From NCBI GenBank assembly GCA_946531975.1, contig CAMNAY010000125.1, positions 1 to 5,679 on the forward strand: a stretch of 5,679 nt of DNA. The letters are read 5' to 3'. Origin of the DNA: an uncultured Ruminococcus sp. (lineage in GTDB: Bacteria > Bacillota > Clostridia > Oscillospirales > Ruminococcaceae). The position numbers and the translations under genes were made by a program. Below, piece by piece: positions 5,482-5,679 of this stretch (the stretch's first letter is position 1; each line of letters opens with the position of its first letter). Under the pieces are notes generated by a model. That model was not told the DNA's origin. It searched no databases and saw only the letters and a list, made by a program, of their open reading frames with translations.

Positions 5482-5679
5482 CAGTGGAACTCCTCATTCG
5501 GGTTCAGCGCCGCAGGAGACTTCCAGCGGATCCCGTACTCACTGCGCAGGATCATGCGCTTTGCCATCCAGTATTCCTTGCAGTAATCGTAATAGCCGCG
5601 CTCATGCTCCAGCGCCTCGTCGATTTTTTCCTCCAGCTCATAGCGGATCGCCAGATACTCCGGCGTCAGCTCGACCGGA
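5481..5679 (-). CDS. C-terminal end of an unrecognised protein, partial at the window edge
   Basis: A frame open from the right window edge to a TGA at 5483-5481 gives 65 residues; the start lies outside. The visible part is charged and probably helical (TPEYLAIRYELEEKIDEALE), then aromatic-rich (HERGYYDYCKEYWMAKRMI), and ends YGIRWKSPAALNPNEEFH. There is no membrane segment or motif that I recognise. Evidence that it is real: the stop overlaps the ATG of the flavin-protein gene by one base, codon use matches the neighbours, and GAGGAG for the next gene lies within its last codons. Function unknown; it may work with the downstream flavoprotein. Confidence 0.7.
   Translation of the reverse strand, partial: PVELTPEYLAIRYELEEKIDEALEHERGYYDYCKEYWMAKRMILRSEYGIRWKSPAALNPNEEFH

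Noticed and set aside
4630..5586. A 318-residue open frame on the + strand
   Set aside because: It runs antisense to the flavin-protein gene and through the promoter and terminator, its product looks like no protein family, and its Arg/Leu/Pro/His-rich composition is that of a shadow frame.

Overview
The window looks like chromosomal DNA from a Gram-positive gut or rumen Clostridia member, most likely a Ruminococcus-type Oscillospiraceae. This is inference. It rests on moderately high GC, strong AGGAGG-type ribosome binding sites, short intergenic gaps, a cohesin-like extracellular domain behind a long Thr/Ala/Ser/Gln linker, and an ECF sigma/anti-sigma pair of Clostridia style. No mobile element, CRISPR array, tRNA or rRNA gene was found, and no stretch longer than about 150 bases lacks a gene.

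Left half (+ strand, 1-3160). The window opens in the C-terminal third of an O-acetylhomoserine sulfhydrylase (metY-type). After a gap holding a perfect 12-bp hairpin comes a tight three-gene run. First is a 454-residue PP-loop protein that I read as MurL, the UDP-MurNAc-L-Ala-L-Glu epimerase of the alternative D-glutamate route in peptidoglycan synthesis. Next are UDP-glucose 4-epimerase (galE) and a small PptA/4-oxalocrotonate-type tautomerase. The gaps are 14 and 13 bases, so the three are probably co-transcribed, ending at a clear hairpin terminator at 3121-3160. MurL and GalE both act on UDP-sugar-linked substrates for the cell surface; the tautomerase has no obvious link to them.

Right half (- strand, 5679-3198). 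From right to left there is the end of an unrecognised protein, a NimA-like flavin split-barrel protein whose start overlaps that gene's stop by one base, a terminator, and a two-gene signalling operon. The operon encodes an ECF sigma factor and, overlapping it by ATGA, a single-pass membrane protein. That protein has a short cytoplasmic N-terminus, a roughly 135-residue low-complexity linker and a C-terminal cohesin-like beta domain. A good ECF-type promoter (GTAACC-N16-CGTC) sits just upstream of the sigma gene, which suggests the pair controls itself.

The most interesting item is this sigma/anti-sigma pair. Its layout resembles the carbohydrate-sensing SigI/RsgI systems of cellulosome-forming clostridia, but it is built on an ECF sigma factor and carries a cohesin-like domain where RsgI proteins carry a carbohydrate-binding or hydrolase domain.
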